From the NCBI RefSeq assembly GCF_003858655.1, contig NZ_RQXV01000006.1, positions 124,001-188,000 on the forward strand: a stretch of DNA of 64,000 nt. Reading direction: 5' to 3'. The stretch comes from Amphritea balenae (GTDB taxonomy: Bacteria > Pseudomonadota > Gammaproteobacteria > Pseudomonadales > Balneatricaceae). The translations under genes and the position numbers were made by a program. This document shows, piece after piece, positions 25,943 through 35,188 of this stretch; position 1 is the first letter of the stretch, and every line of letters begins with the position of its first letter. The notes under the pieces were generated by a model, which was not told the origin of the DNA, made no database searches, and was given only the letters and a program-made list of their open reading frames with translations.

Positions 25943-26051
25943 TCAGTTGCTGAGAAAGTAATTGCTGAAGAGAAAGAGCGTAAAGCGAACAAATAGTTGT
26001 TGCTGAGGTTCTGTTGAAAAAGCCTGCTAAATGCAGGCTTTTTTGTGTCTG
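25943..26051 (+). pseudogene. Relic of a second EF-G gene: tail plus terminator
   Basis: These 109 bp align without gaps to 25791-25899, the last 17 codons of fusA2 plus its terminator. The copied frame still reads [17 protein letters not shown] and a stop; all coding differences are synonymous (GAA/GAG, GCT/GCG, AAG/AAA, TAA/TAG). The terminator stem changed from GCCCGC/GCGGGC to GCCTGC/GCAGGC, a compensatory pair change. Upstream of 25943 similarity is lost within about 20 bp. This is the expected scar of a full gene copy whose body was deleted. Confidence 0.8.
26016..26045 (+). terminator. Second, diverged copy of the fusA2 terminator
   Basis: AAAAAGCCTGC-TAAAT-GCAGGCTTTTTT lies inside the relic at 25943-26051 and is still a perfect stem, so it may work as a back-up terminator ahead of mscS. 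Confidence 0.88.
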
Positions 26052-26173
26052 TCATTTATTGTTAGTGCTGTTCATCCTGCGTTCGGAGCGCTAGGGTTAG
26101 TATCTGGAGCGCGTGTTGACGGCTCAATTTGACTAAGATAACTGAGATTCAGTAGCAAGGGAGTGTTATTTAT

Positions 26174-26989
26174 ATGGAACAGTTAGATAGATACAGTGAT
26201 CTGGCCATCTCATTGGCGATCAGTTATGCCCCGAAATTAATATTGGCTCTGGTCACTCTGATCGTTGGTCTGTGGTTGATCGGAATGGTTGTTCGGCTGT
26301 CTGAAAAAGGGATGGCCAGGTCTAAAACGGATCAGACGCTGGTGTCCTTTATTGGTAGTCTGCTCTCCTGGGGGCTGAAAGCCTTGCTGTTGATCAGCGT
26401 GGCGTCGATGGTAGGGATAGAGACAACTTCATTTATCGCCGTACTGGGTGCTGCTGGTTTAGCTATAGGCCTGGCCCTACAAGGTAGTTTGGCAAACTTT
26501 GCTGGCGGCGTGCTGGTGATCCTGTTTAAGCCTTATAAAGTAGGTGATCTGATTGAAGCTCAGGGCCACCTGGGAGTTGTGAAAGAAATTCAGGTCTTTA
26601 CTACGATTCTGATCAGCGTGGAAAATAAGCGGATTATTATTCCCAACGGTGCGATGTCGAACGGCAGTATCACTAACATCAGTGCTGAAGGTACGTTACG
26701 GGTCGATCTGTCCATTGGCATCGCTTACGACGCAGATATCGCTAAAGCGAAGCAGGTCATTATGGATGTACTGCAGTCTGATGACCGGGTATTGCAGGAT
26801 CCGGCTCCCTTTGTCGGGGTTACTGAAATGGCGGATAGTTCAGTCAATCTGGTGGTGCGTCCCTGGGCTAAAGTAGAAGATTACTGGGATATTCATTTTG
26901 ATGTTAATGAGAAGGTGAAAGTGGCGCTGGATAGCAATGGTATCGGTATTCCTTTCCCGCAGCGGGATGTACATCTTTACAACCACTAA
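26174..26989 (+). CDS. mscS: Small-conductance mechanosensitive channel MscS
   Basis: A 271-residue MscS-family channel that releases solutes when membrane tension rises. Three N-terminal membrane segments, then the pore helix FIAVLGAAGLAIGLALQGSLANFAGG (about residues 88-112, over two short pieces) and the beta domain with LFKPYKVGDLIEAQG. Length is close to the 286 residues of E. coli MscS. Single-gene unit with a GGAG ribosome binding site. Confidence 0.93.
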   Translation: MEQLDRYSDLAISLAISYAPKLILALVTLIVGLWLIGMVVRLSEKGMARSKTDQTLVSFIGSLLSWGLKALLLISVASMVGIETTSFIAVLGAAGLAIGLALQGSLANFAGGVLVILFKPYKVGDLIEAQGHLGVVKEIQVFTTILISVENKRIIIPNGAMSNGSITNISAEGTLRVDLSIGIAYDADIAKAKQVIMDVLQSDDRVLQDPAPFVGVTEMADSSVNLVVRPWAKVEDYWDIHFDVNEKVKVALDSNGIGIPFPQRDVHLYNH

Positions 26990-27024
26990 CGAGCAATAGC
27001 AGCTGGACTAGCGATAAGCTGACG

Positions 27025-27056
27025 TTAAAAAGCCCGCATTATGCGGGCTTTTTAAT
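27025..27056. terminator. Bidirectional terminator inside a coding end
   Basis: TTAAAAAGCCCGCAT-TAT-GCGGGCTTTTTAA works in both directions. For the minus-strand GGDEF-EAL gene the stop codon (27041-27039) is in the loop, so its last codons (KKPA) are encoded by one arm of the hairpin. Confidence 0.9.
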
Positions 27057-30000
27057 TTGTGAAACCGACTCGTTTTCGTATTCTCTGATCCAGTCAGGTA
27101 GTTGTTCAGGTGGCATCGCTTTAGCAATGCCATAGCCCTGGGCCTGGTCGCAACCCAGTGCCATCAATGACTGGCCATGTTGCTCCGTTTCAACCCCTTC
27201 CGCAACGACGGTTCGCTGAAATGCTTTGGCTAATCCAATGACGCCTGCCACGATAGTGTAATCTTCCTCATCATCGAGCATATCAATAACGAAAGAACGA
27301 TCGACTTTCACTGTATCCACCGGTAATCGTTTGAAGTAGGTGAGGGATGAATATCCGGTGCCAAAGTCATCCAAAGCTACACTCAGGCCCAGTTGATGAC
27401 ACTGGCTTATGATATCGGATACACCATTCATCTCTTCTAGTGCGGTGGTTTCCAAAATTTCTATCTCTATGGTTTTTTCAGGTAGCTGAGGGACCGCCTG
27501 CAGGTACGACGTCAGGTCTGAAACAAAGCTCTTTGACTCCAGATGGCGAGGGGCAATGTTGATACCAACACTTATTTTCAGTCCCTGCTGATGCAGTTGG
27601 CTAACCTGTTGAATGGCTTGTTGCAGCACCCAGTTGCCCAGCGTGATGGAGACATCACTGTTTTCGATGGCTGGCAGGAAACTGTCAGGAAACAACAGCC
27701 CCCGTTCAGGATGTTGCCAGCGGATCAGGGCTTCTACTCCCAGTACTTTGTGGCTGCGCATATCAACTTTTGGCTGATAGTGCAGGACAAACTGATTCTT
27801 TGTTAACCCGGTGCTGATCTCATCTAAGGCATCGTGCTGTTGCTTGGCGGCCAGTTCGAGATTAGGGTCAAAATAATGATACTGATTACGGCCGCTTTGT
27901 TTGGCTGTATACATGGCCTGATCGGCATGTCGAAGCAGGGTGTCAGTATCAGCATTATCCATAGGATAGAGACTAATACCGATACTGGCTGACACCGATA
28001 GCTTATGGTTGTTTATATAATAAGGCTCGGCTAATTTAGCGATGATGCGATCAAAGGTCAGGCTGCACTGCTCTACAGAATCCTGATCCGGTAGCAGCAA
28101 TACAAATTCATCACCGCCAAGTCGGGAGATTGTATCGTCAGACCGGACACATTGTTTCAGGCGGTTGGCAACGGCAATCAACAGCTGGTCGCCGGTTGCA
28201 TGCCCTAACTGATCATTAATTGGTTTGAAATTGTCCAGATCGAGATAGCCTACCGCCAGCATATTTTGCATTCGGTTGGTATGTGACAACGCCTGTTCCA
28301 GTCGATCTGCCAGCAGAATTCGGTTCGGCAGGCTGGTGAGAGAATCGTAGTGCGCCATCTGTTCCAGTCGGCTCTGCTGCTCTTTCATGTGGGTAATGTC
28401 GGAGAAAATACCGATGTACTGATCGGTTACTCCCTGAGCATTGGTCAGCGCGGTTATGGTTAACTGTTCAGCAAACAGCTCACCATCTTTACGGCGATTC
28501 CAGATCTCCCCTTTCCAATAACCCTGACTCTCCAGGTCCTGCCATAAATCGTTATAAAAATGCTCCGACTGGTATCCCGAGTTAAGCATATTAGGCTGTC
28601 GACCTTTAACTTCTTCCAGGGTGAATCCGGTGAGTTCAGTGAACGCTCTGTTCACATCAATGATGCGGTTATCTTTATCCGTGATCATGATCCCTTCGTG
28701 GGCATGCTCAAAAACCCGGGCAGACTGACGTAAACGGTTTTCAGTCAGCTTACGTTCGGAGATCTCCTGGAGAGTACCTATGAGCCGGGTAGGGCTGTCA
28801 TCAGTATCATACTCGACCGCCATACCCTTGCACTCATACCAGCACCAGTGACCGTTAGCATGGCGCATACGAAGCTCACACTGGAAATGCCTTTGATGCC
28901 GGGTCTGCTTGGCAAAGTTTTGCAATAAAGGCCTGTCTTCACTATAAACTAATCCCAACCAGACCGAGAAGTTGTAGACATGCAGGTGTTCGGGAACGTA
29001 ACCCAGTAAGAGTTTCCACTGGTCGTCAAATAAGGTTTCGCCACTATCAATGTGCCAGTCCCACATACCCAGGTTGGAACCCTTCAGGGCAAACTTTAGC
29101 TGCTGACGAGTCTGTTCCAGCTCCTCAGTACGAAGCTGTACCCGGTCTTCAAGTGAGTCATTGGACTGTTGTAGTTTCAGGGTCGTATCGGCCCAACGTC
29201 CGCTGAGAATAGTTGAAACCCAGATGCCAAAACCTGAAACTGAGAACAGGATAACGCTGACCAGTAATGTGGTGTTGTTAATATGTCCGGTGAACTGATT
29301 CAGAATATTACTTTCGCTACGCTCCAGAATCAGCGTCCAGCCCGAGCCGAGTTGAGTAATGAGATTGAGTTGGGTCTGCTTGTCCTTGTTACTGCTAGGT
29401 TCTATCAGATAGCTTTGATCGGCCTGTCGGGCGAGCTTTTCTAGCTTACTTTTAAACGGCAGGTCATTTGAATAAGTATCCCGGTTTTCTGGCAGAATCT
29501 GGGTCTGATCTGAGTGGGCAATCAGCTTTCCCTGACGATCCAGAATAATCGCCTGATCGAAAGGTGCAATTTTATCAGCATCGATTAATTTAGACAGATC
29601 CTGAAGGTGTAATACACCGCCAAGATGTGCAATCAGGTTATTCTCAATATCAAAAACAGGTGTGTTAATAGCGATCGCAAGTTTGCCGTCGGCGCCAATA
29701 AAGCTGTCGGAAATACTGGTTGTTAGGGTTCTTGTGGTAGCTTTGAAATAGTCCCGATCGGCCAGATTGTAGCGCTTAAGCTTTTTCTGAACGTCAAACG
29801 GGTGGGACAGGTAATGATCGCCATTGGGGAACAGAATAAAGACGACTGAAAAGGGACCGTTACTACCGGTAAGCTGTTTCAGCGCCGAGCGTTTAATGGG
29901 TTCAAACTGTTCAGGCAATCCATTAATTTGTCGGTCAACTTTATCGGCAGCTGTCAGATTCTGAAAGTACGGCATGGATGCCGTATATTGCAAAAGATTT

Positions 30001-30182
30001 CTGGCGTTATTAATCTCATTATCAATCTGATTGCTAAGCGTGTTCACAACCAGAGACTGATTATCCGACCAGTTATCAATCGCAAATCCCTTAATACTGC
30101 GCTCAAGGAAAAGAGACACCAGCACTACTCCGAAAATGATCGAAAATAGAAATGCCAGTATGATTTTGCGACGGAGAGCCAG
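27039..30182 (-). CDS. Membrane PAS-GGDEF-EAL cyclic-di-GMP enzyme
   Basis: A protein of about 1047 residues. Positions counted from GTG 30125: periplasmic Cache-type sensor (40-270), second membrane helix (285-305), coiled coil (318-345), two PAS domains (345-460 and 465-585), GGDEF domain with intact GGDEF (670-674) and an RSDD inhibitory site (661-664), EAL domain with EAL (798-800) and DDFGTGYSSL. Both catalytic motifs look intact, so it may make and degrade cyclic-di-GMP. The GTG start would delete the first membrane helix. An in-frame CTG at 30182 preceded by AAGGA at 7 nt restores MALRRKIILAFLFSII, so I extend to it; no ATG, GTG or TTG exists further upstream before a stop. Confidence 0.88.
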   Translation of the reverse strand: MALRRKIILAFLFSIIFGVVLVSLFLERSIKGFAIDNWSDNQSLVVNTLSNQIDNEINNARNLLQYTASMPYFQNLTAADKVDRQINGLPEQFEPIKRSALKQLTGSNGPFSVVFILFPNGDHYLSHPFDVQKKLKRYNLADRDYFKATTRTLTTSISDSFIGADGKLAIAINTPVFDIENNLIAHLGGVLHLQDLSKLIDADKIAPFDQAIILDRQGKLIAHSDQTQILPENRDTYSNDLPFKSKLEKLARQADQSYLIEPSSNKDKQTQLNLITQLGSGWTLILERSESNILNQFTGHINNTTLLVSVILFSVSGFGIWVSTILSGRWADTTLKLQQSNDSLEDRVQLRTEELEQTRQQLKFALKGSNLGMWDWHIDSGETLFDDQWKLLLGYVPEHLHVYNFSVWLGLVYSEDRPLLQNFAKQTRHQRHFQCELRMRHANGHWCWYECKGMAVEYDTDDSPTRLIGTLQEISERKLTENRLRQSARVFEHAHEGIMITDKDNRIIDVNRAFTELTGFTLEEVKGRQPNMLNSGYQSEHFYNDLWQDLESQGYWKGEIWNRRKDGELFAEQLTITALTNAQGVTDQYIGIFSDITHMKEQQSRLEQMAHYDSLTSLPNRILLADRLEQALSHTNRMQNMLAVGYLDLDNFKPINDQLGHATGDQLLIAVANRLKQCVRSDDTISRLGGDEFVLLLPDQDSVEQCSLTFDRIIAKLAEPYYINNHKLSVSASIGISLYPMDNADTDTLLRHADQAMYTAKQSGRNQYHYFDPNLELAAKQQHDALDEISTGLTKNQFVLHYQPKVDMRSHKVLGVEALIRWQHPERGLLFPDSFLPAIENSDVSITLGNWVLQQAIQQVSQLHQQGLKISVGINIAPRHLESKSFVSDLTSYLQAVPQLPEKTIEIEILETTALEEMNGVSDIISQCHQLGLSVALDDFGTGYSSLTYFKRLPVDTVKVDRSFVIDMLDDEEDYTIVAGVIGLAKAFQRTVVAEGVETEQHGQSLMALGCDQAQGYGIAKAMPPEQLPDWIREYENESVSQIKKPA

Positions 30183-30482
30183 GGTTTTTTCCTTTTGATT
30201 CAGGCCGGATTGAAGGCAAATTAAAGATGACTGAATTTAACACGCCAGACGTGTTACAAATGCTGAATGCTGCCCAGTATGGTTAACTTAGTAAGTACTT
30301 TTTGGCTGTATTTGATCGCTAAACTGATCTGCGTCAAATCATTTGGAGGGTTGCTGAAAGCGGATAGTCAGGAACCAGCGAACAAGTCCAGTACTTTCCA
30401 GGTTACCCATTCCATGGCTGGTTATCAGATTATCAATTTGTCATGATTAACTTATCAGCGACAGAATTGACGGACCAGAGAG
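30183..30482. other. Intergenic region between two divergent units
   Basis: No gene is supported here. It must contain the promoter of the GGDEF-EAL gene on the minus strand and formerly that of the broken regulator at 30483, but I cannot assign either confidently. Confidence 0.5.
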
Positions 30483-30686
30483 ATGACCCGAGCCAGCTGG
30501 CTAATAACAATGTGCAACGTACTGGATAGTTATCATGATCCGGCGGTGCTGATCGATACCGACTACAACGTAGTGGCCACCAACAGTAGTTATGATTTTT
30601 GATTTGGTGGATTGAGTGATCAGCAGTCGGCTAAATGTTTCCATCTGTCCCATAGCTATCAGCGGCCTTGTAGAGATTGTGGATAG
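30483..30686 (+). pseudogene. Remnant of a PAS-type sigma54-dependent regulator
   Basis: From ATG 30483 the frame reads a run containing NVLDSYHDPAVLIDTDYNVV, typical of the N-terminal PAS domain of a group of Fis-family sigma54 activators, then TGA at 30600. In the same frame it continues with AKCFHLSHSYQRPC, the expected next conserved segment, and stops at TAG 30684. The AAA+ and DNA-binding domains are absent. The gene is therefore disrupted by at least one nonsense codon and a large 3' deletion. Confidence 0.75.
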
Positions 30687-30784
30687 CGTAGAGGCTAATC
30701 AAGCATTCCTTTTGTATGCTTAATAGTTAGCGGCTAATCAATAACTACCGATCACATGAGTGCATCAGACAGAGTCGCTCTTAT

Positions 30785-31516
30785 ATGAGTTCTGCTATGA
30801 ATAACGACAATACTGAAGTCGCTTTTAGCACTGAAGCCCTCACCAGGGTATATGGTGAAGGTAGTGCCGCGGTACATGCTTTGCGGGGCATTGACCTGAT
30901 CATTCCGTCAGGGGAGTTTGTTGTGCTTTTGGGCCCCTCTGGTAGTGGAAAATCGACCCTTTTAAATATTCTGGGAGGCTTGGATAAGCCGAGTGCGGGT
31001 CAGGTGCGCTTTTTTTATCAGAACCTTAATGAGATGGATGACGCCGCTTTAACTCTCTACCGGCGTGATCATATAGGTTTTGTGTTCCAGTTTTATAACC
31101 TGATGCCGAGCCTGACGGCCCAGGAGAATGTTGAACTGGTGACTGAGATAGCCGAGAGTCCGATCAGTCCCGAAGAAGCATTAGCCCTGGTCGGCCTGGA
31201 TCAGCGTATGGATCATTTTCCATCGCAATTATCGGGTGGTGAACAACAACGAGTTGCTATCGCCAGAGCGGTAGCCAAACAACCCCGGGTATTATTATGT
31301 GATGAACCCACCGGTGCATTAGATAGTGAAAGTGGGCGTCAGGTGATGGAGGTGCTACAACAGGTTAACCAGCAGCTGGGCACAACCGTTGTCATTATCA
31401 CCCATGCGGCAACTATAGCCAGTATGGCTGATCGGGTGATTCATTTTGCCGACGGACAAATCAGAGAAACGGTATTGAACAGCGAAAAGTGTTCAGCCCG
31501 GGATCTGGTCTGGTAA
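30785..31516 (+). CDS. ABC exporter ATP-binding protein (LolD/MacB type)
   Basis: A 243-residue ATPase with Walker [10 protein letters not shown] (residues 50-58), the Q-loop [17 protein letters not shown], signature [14 protein letters not shown], Walker [12 protein letters not shown] and the switch His in IITHA. The Q-loop text is typical of the MacB/LolD/FtsE group, which power conformational work on lipids or peptides rather than import. It is followed 3 bp later by an FtsX-type permease and then an HlyD adaptor, forming one export operon. Confidence 0.93.
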   Translation: MSSAMNNDNTEVAFSTEALTRVYGEGSAAVHALRGIDLIIPSGEFVVLLGPSGSGKSTLLNILGGLDKPSAGQVRFFYQNLNEMDDAALTLYRRDHIGFVFQFYNLMPSLTAQENVELVTEIAESPISPEEALALVGLDQRMDHFPSQLSGGEQQRVAIARAVAKQPRVLLCDEPTGALDSESGRQVMEVLQQVNQQLGTTVVIITHAATIASMADRVIHFADGQIRETVLNSEKCSARDLVW

Positions 31517-31519
31517 GTG

Positions 31520-33901
31520 ATGTATAGCCGAATCGGACTTTCGCCACTTAATCGCAAGTTATTGCGTGACCTTTGGCGGATAAAAGGCCAGGCAATTGCA
31601 ATAGGTTTAGTGATCGCGCTGGGGGTTCTGATGCTGGTGATGATGAGCGGTCTGGTTCAGTCCTTAGAGGAAACCCGGCGCGCATATTACGAACGGCATC
31701 GTCTGGCTCAGGTGTTCGCGCCTCTTCAGCGAGCACCTGAATCGATACTAGCCCGTCTGGTGGTGTTGGAAGGCGTTACGGCTGTCGCTGGCCGGGTAAC
31801 AGGCAGTGCGCTGATTAATTTACCAGATGAGGATCTGCCGCTTAGCGCTCAGGCTGTATCACTACCTGATCGGGGCGAAGCCCGGTTAAATGATATTTAT
31901 CTGACGTCGGGGAGGCGACCTGATCCAACCCGCGAGAGTGAAATAGTACTGTTGCAGGATTTTGCCAAAGCGCATGGACTGAGCCCTGGAGACCGATTGT
32001 CGGCAACTATGAATGGTGCTCGCAGGGTGTTTAATATTGTCGGTTTAGCCCAGGCGCCTGAGTTTCTCTACTCAGCACCGCCGGGTGAGTTTATTCCTGA
32101 TGATAACCGTTTTGCGGTGATCTGGATGAGCCAGTCCGCTTTGGCGGCGGTTTATGATATGAACGGGGCAGTAAACCAGATTCTGCTGGGCGTCGTCGAT
32201 GAGGGGCGGTCGGAAGCAATATTAGACAGGGTTGATCAGTTACTTGAACCTTATGGTGGGTTAGGCGCGTACGGGCTGTCTGATCATGTTTCTAACCGCT
32301 TTATGGAAGAGGAGATCAATGGCCTTAAAGTTTCAAATCGCATAGTGCCGCCTATTTTTCTGGCGGTAGCAGCTTTCCTGCTAAATATTGTTATCTCCCG
32401 CATGATTCATGCTGAGCGAGAGCAGATCGGGTTACTCAAAGCATTTGGCTACAGGGATAGCGAGATTAGTCTTCATTATTTGAAGTTTATTCTGCTGATT
32501 GCTGTTAGCGGTGCATTACTGGGCTGTCTGTTAGGGGTGTTGTCAGGCCGCAGTTTGGCACAGTTTTATCAGAGCTATTACAAGTTTCCTTTCTTAGTGT
32601 TTCAGGTTGATCCGGCAATGTTTCTGTTGGGCACCCTGGTGAGTGTTTTGGCAGCATCTGCAGGCGGTATGTGGGTCTTGATCGGGGTGTATCGCTTAAC
32701 ACCTGCGGTTGCAATGCAGCCACCGGCTCCCTCAGATTATAGTCGCTCAGCCAAACTGTCAGCCTGGTTGAAGCGGGGGCTTGATCAGCCCGGTCGTATG
32801 GTTGCACGGCGATTATTACGTCAGCCGGGCAGGGCTGCCGGAGGGATTGTCGGTATCGCCGCGGGAATGTCGCTGGCGGTAGCTATGTTAAATGTCATGA
32901 GTTCCTTTGACCGTACTATGGCGCTGAGCTTTACCCTGATCGATAGGAGTGATCTGCAGGTAAGCTTTATTGAGTCTCTGTCAGACAAAGTGTTGTATGA
33001 ATTACAAAGTATCGAAGGCGTCATTGAGGTTGAGCCGGTGCGATCGGTTGCTGTGCTATTTAGCCATGGACATCAGAGCTATCGGGGAGCGATTACCGGC
33101 TTGCCGGCGTCGGTCAGATTAAACCGGGCCCTGGATGCTGAGCAACAAGCGATACCGATGCAGGATGAAGGTATTGTGCTGGGCAGTGCATTGGCAGATC
33201 TGTTACAGGTATCTCCCGGTGACATGCTGACGGTGAATGTCCGGGAGGGGCGACAGCCTAAATTACAAATACCGGTAACCGCTGTTGCAGAGACATTAAT
33301 AGGATCGCCGGCATATATGGCGCTGGATCGATTGAACCGGGTGCTGCGTGAGCCCAACAGAGTCACAGGCGCTTATCTGCGTATCGATAGCAGTCAACAG
33401 GATCAGATCTTTCGTAAGATTAAAGCCTTACCTGCTATTGCGGGCGTTAGTCTGAAACATAAAGCGCGACAAGCATTTCAGACACTGGTTGATAACAGTG
33501 CCGGAGCGGTGCGTTATTTGATGGCAGCAATCGCCGGTGTTATTAGCTTTGGTATCGTATATAACAGTGCTCGTATTGCCTTTGCTGAGCGGGCAAGGGA
33601 TCTGGCCAGCTTGCGTGTGATCGGTTTTAGCCGGTCTGAAACGGCGTTTGTATTGTTGGCTGAGTTAGCCATTATTACATTATTGGCGCTGCCTTTAGGC
33701 GGGTTGATCGGTTATTACCTGGTGTTTGCAATATCCAAAGGCTTTAGCACGGACCTGTATCAGGTCTCTGCGATATTTGTACCCCAGAGTTATGGTTTTG
33801 CTGCTTTGGCAGTCATTATTGCTGCGCTGTTTTCTGGCTGGTTAGTAAAGCGGGATATTGACCGGATTGATCTGGTTTCTGCGTTAAAGATTAGGGAGTA
33901 A
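31520..33901 (+). CDS. ABC exporter permease with two FtsX domains
   Basis: A 793-residue membrane protein. One N-terminal helix (about 25-45), a large periplasmic region, FtsX domain 1 (about 270-390), a second helix (about 440), another periplasmic region and FtsX domain 2 (about 660-785), with INLPDEDLPL-like periplasmic text. This is the LolC/MacB-like or DevC-like permease layout with duplicated core. ATG 31520 and GTG 31517 are both possible. Substrate unknown; partner of the ATPase and the adaptor on either side. Confidence 0.9.
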   Translation: MYSRIGLSPLNRKLLRDLWRIKGQAIAIGLVIALGVLMLVMMSGLVQSLEETRRAYYERHRLAQVFAPLQRAPESILARLVVLEGVTAVAGRVTGSALINLPDEDLPLSAQAVSLPDRGEARLNDIYLTSGRRPDPTRESEIVLLQDFAKAHGLSPGDRLSATMNGARRVFNIVGLAQAPEFLYSAPPGEFIPDDNRFAVIWMSQSALAAVYDMNGAVNQILLGVVDEGRSEAILDRVDQLLEPYGGLGAYGLSDHVSNRFMEEEINGLKVSNRIVPPIFLAVAAFLLNIVISRMIHAEREQIGLLKAFGYRDSEISLHYLKFILLIAVSGALLGCLLGVLSGRSLAQFYQSYYKFPFLVFQVDPAMFLLGTLVSVLAASAGGMWVLIGVYRLTPAVAMQPPAPSDYSRSAKLSAWLKRGLDQPGRMVARRLLRQPGRAAGGIVGIAAGMSLAVAMLNVMSSFDRTMALSFTLIDRSDLQVSFIESLSDKVLYELQSIEGVIEVEPVRSVAVLFSHGHQSYRGAITGLPASVRLNRALDAEQQAIPMQDEGIVLGSALADLLQVSPGDMLTVNVREGRQPKLQIPVTAVAETLIGSPAYMALDRLNRVLREPNRVTGAYLRIDSSQQDQIFRKIKALPAIAGVSLKHKARQAFQTLVDNSAGAVRYLMAAIAGVISFGIVYNSARIAFAERARDLASLRVIGFSRSETAFVLLAELAIITLLALPLGGLIGYYLVFAISKGFSTDLYQVSAIFVPQSYGFAALAVIIAALFSGWLVKRDIDRIDLVSALKIRE

Positions 33902-33908
33902 CAGGATT

Positions 33909-35126
33909 ATGGCATCGAAACAGTCGCACCGGGGATTGCTGCTGATTAGTATCGCACTGGTTCTGTCTCTGCTGGTCTGGGCATTTATGCCGCGGCCGCT
34001 GCTGGTGGACGTCGGTAAGGTAACACGAGGGGCTATGCAACTGACGATTGAAGATGAAGGTAAAACCCGGGTGCGGGATGCCTACGTTGTTTCTACCCCT
34101 GTGAACGGCCGATTACTGCGTATCGATGTAGAACCCGGTGACCGGGTGGAAAAGGGCAAAACTATTATCGCGCAGATGTTGCCGGCCAACCCAGAAGTGC
34201 TGGATCAGCGTACCCGCGAACAAGCTCGTGCAGCGGTTTCATCTGCCGAAGCATCAGTGCGATTGGCGCGCGCTAAGCTGAATAAAGCGATTGCCGATAC
34301 CGAGCTGAGTAGCGCCGAGTTAAGGCGTATTACCGATCTGAAAAAGCGTAGTGCAGTGAGTGTCTCTGCATTAGATAAGGCGCAGCGTAAGTGGCGTACG
34401 ACCAGTGCTGAACTTGAAATGGCTCAAGCGACTATCTCTATGCGTCAGGCATCACTGGCAAAGGCTCGGGCCGAGTTAATTACCTTTTCCCCTGGTGCAG
34501 TTGCCAGTACCGCGACCGATAATGATGTGATCAATATACTGGCGCCCCATTCCGGGAGTATTCTGCGGGTGTTGCAGGAGAGTGAAACGACCCTGCCGGC
34601 GGGTCAGGCAATCCTGGAAATTGGTGATATATCAAAAGAGCTGGAAGTAGTGGTTGAGCTGTTATCCACCGATGCAGTTAAGGTTCGGACTGATGATAGG
34701 GTCATCATTGATAACTGGGGAGGTCCTGAAGTGTTACAGGGCCGCGTGGCCAAAGTAGAGCCCTGGGGCTTCACTAAGTTTTCTGCACTGGGTGTGGAAG
34801 AGCAGCGGGTTAAAGCAACTATCCACTTCACCAATCCCGCACAGCAGCGCGCCAGTCTGGGGCATGGTTTCAGAGTTGAAGCACGGATCGTTATATGGGA
34901 GCAGTCCGACGCGTTAATCGTTCCTTCCAGTGCGCTATTTCGTAATGAGTCTGACTGGGCCGTGTATACTCTTGAGTCGGGCAATGCGGAGTTAAGGCGG
35001 GTTGAAGTCGGCCACAATAATGGTCGTAAAGCTGAGGTACTCAGCGGTCTGAGTGAAAATGAACAGGTCGTCCTGTACCCTCCTGCAGAATTAAACAGTG
35101 GCAGCCGGGTGAGTGCCCGTCCCTGA
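33909..35126 (+). CDS. HlyD/MacA-type periplasmic adaptor
   Basis: A 405-residue membrane fusion protein: N-terminal membrane anchor (residues 10-30), lipoyl-like half motifs (VNGRLLRIDVEPGDRVEKGKTI, about 70-92, and the ILAPHSGSILRVLQE region, about 205-220), a coiled-coil hairpin between them (residues 105-195) and a beta-barrel/C-terminal domain. It links the ABC exporter to the outer envelope. No outer-membrane channel gene follows. Confidence 0.9.
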   Translation: MASKQSHRGLLLISIALVLSLLVWAFMPRPLLVDVGKVTRGAMQLTIEDEGKTRVRDAYVVSTPVNGRLLRIDVEPGDRVEKGKTIIAQMLPANPEVLDQRTREQARAAVSSAEASVRLARAKLNKAIADTELSSAELRRITDLKKRSAVSVSALDKAQRKWRTTSAELEMAQATISMRQASLAKARAELITFSPGAVASTATDNDVINILAPHSGSILRVLQESETTLPAGQAILEIGDISKELEVVVELLSTDAVKVRTDDRVIIDNWGGPEVLQGRVAKVEPWGFTKFSALGVEEQRVKATIHFTNPAQQRASLGHGFRVEARIVIWEQSDALIVPSSALFRNESDWAVYTLESGNAELRRVEVGHNNGRKAEVLSGLSENEQVVLYPPAELNSGSRVSARP

Positions 35127-35137
35127 ATCTAGCCTTT

Positions 35138-35162
35138 ATAAAAAAGCCCGCAGTTGCGGGCT
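35138..35162 (-). terminator. Intrinsic terminator between convergent units
   Basis: On the minus strand CAGCCCGC-AACT-GCGGGCTTTTTTATA, serving the binding-protein gene at 35189; on the plus strand the A-tract gives a weaker signal for the exporter operon. Confidence 0.88.
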
Positions 35163-35188
35163 GAAGCTCTGTTTCTCAAGCAGAATCG

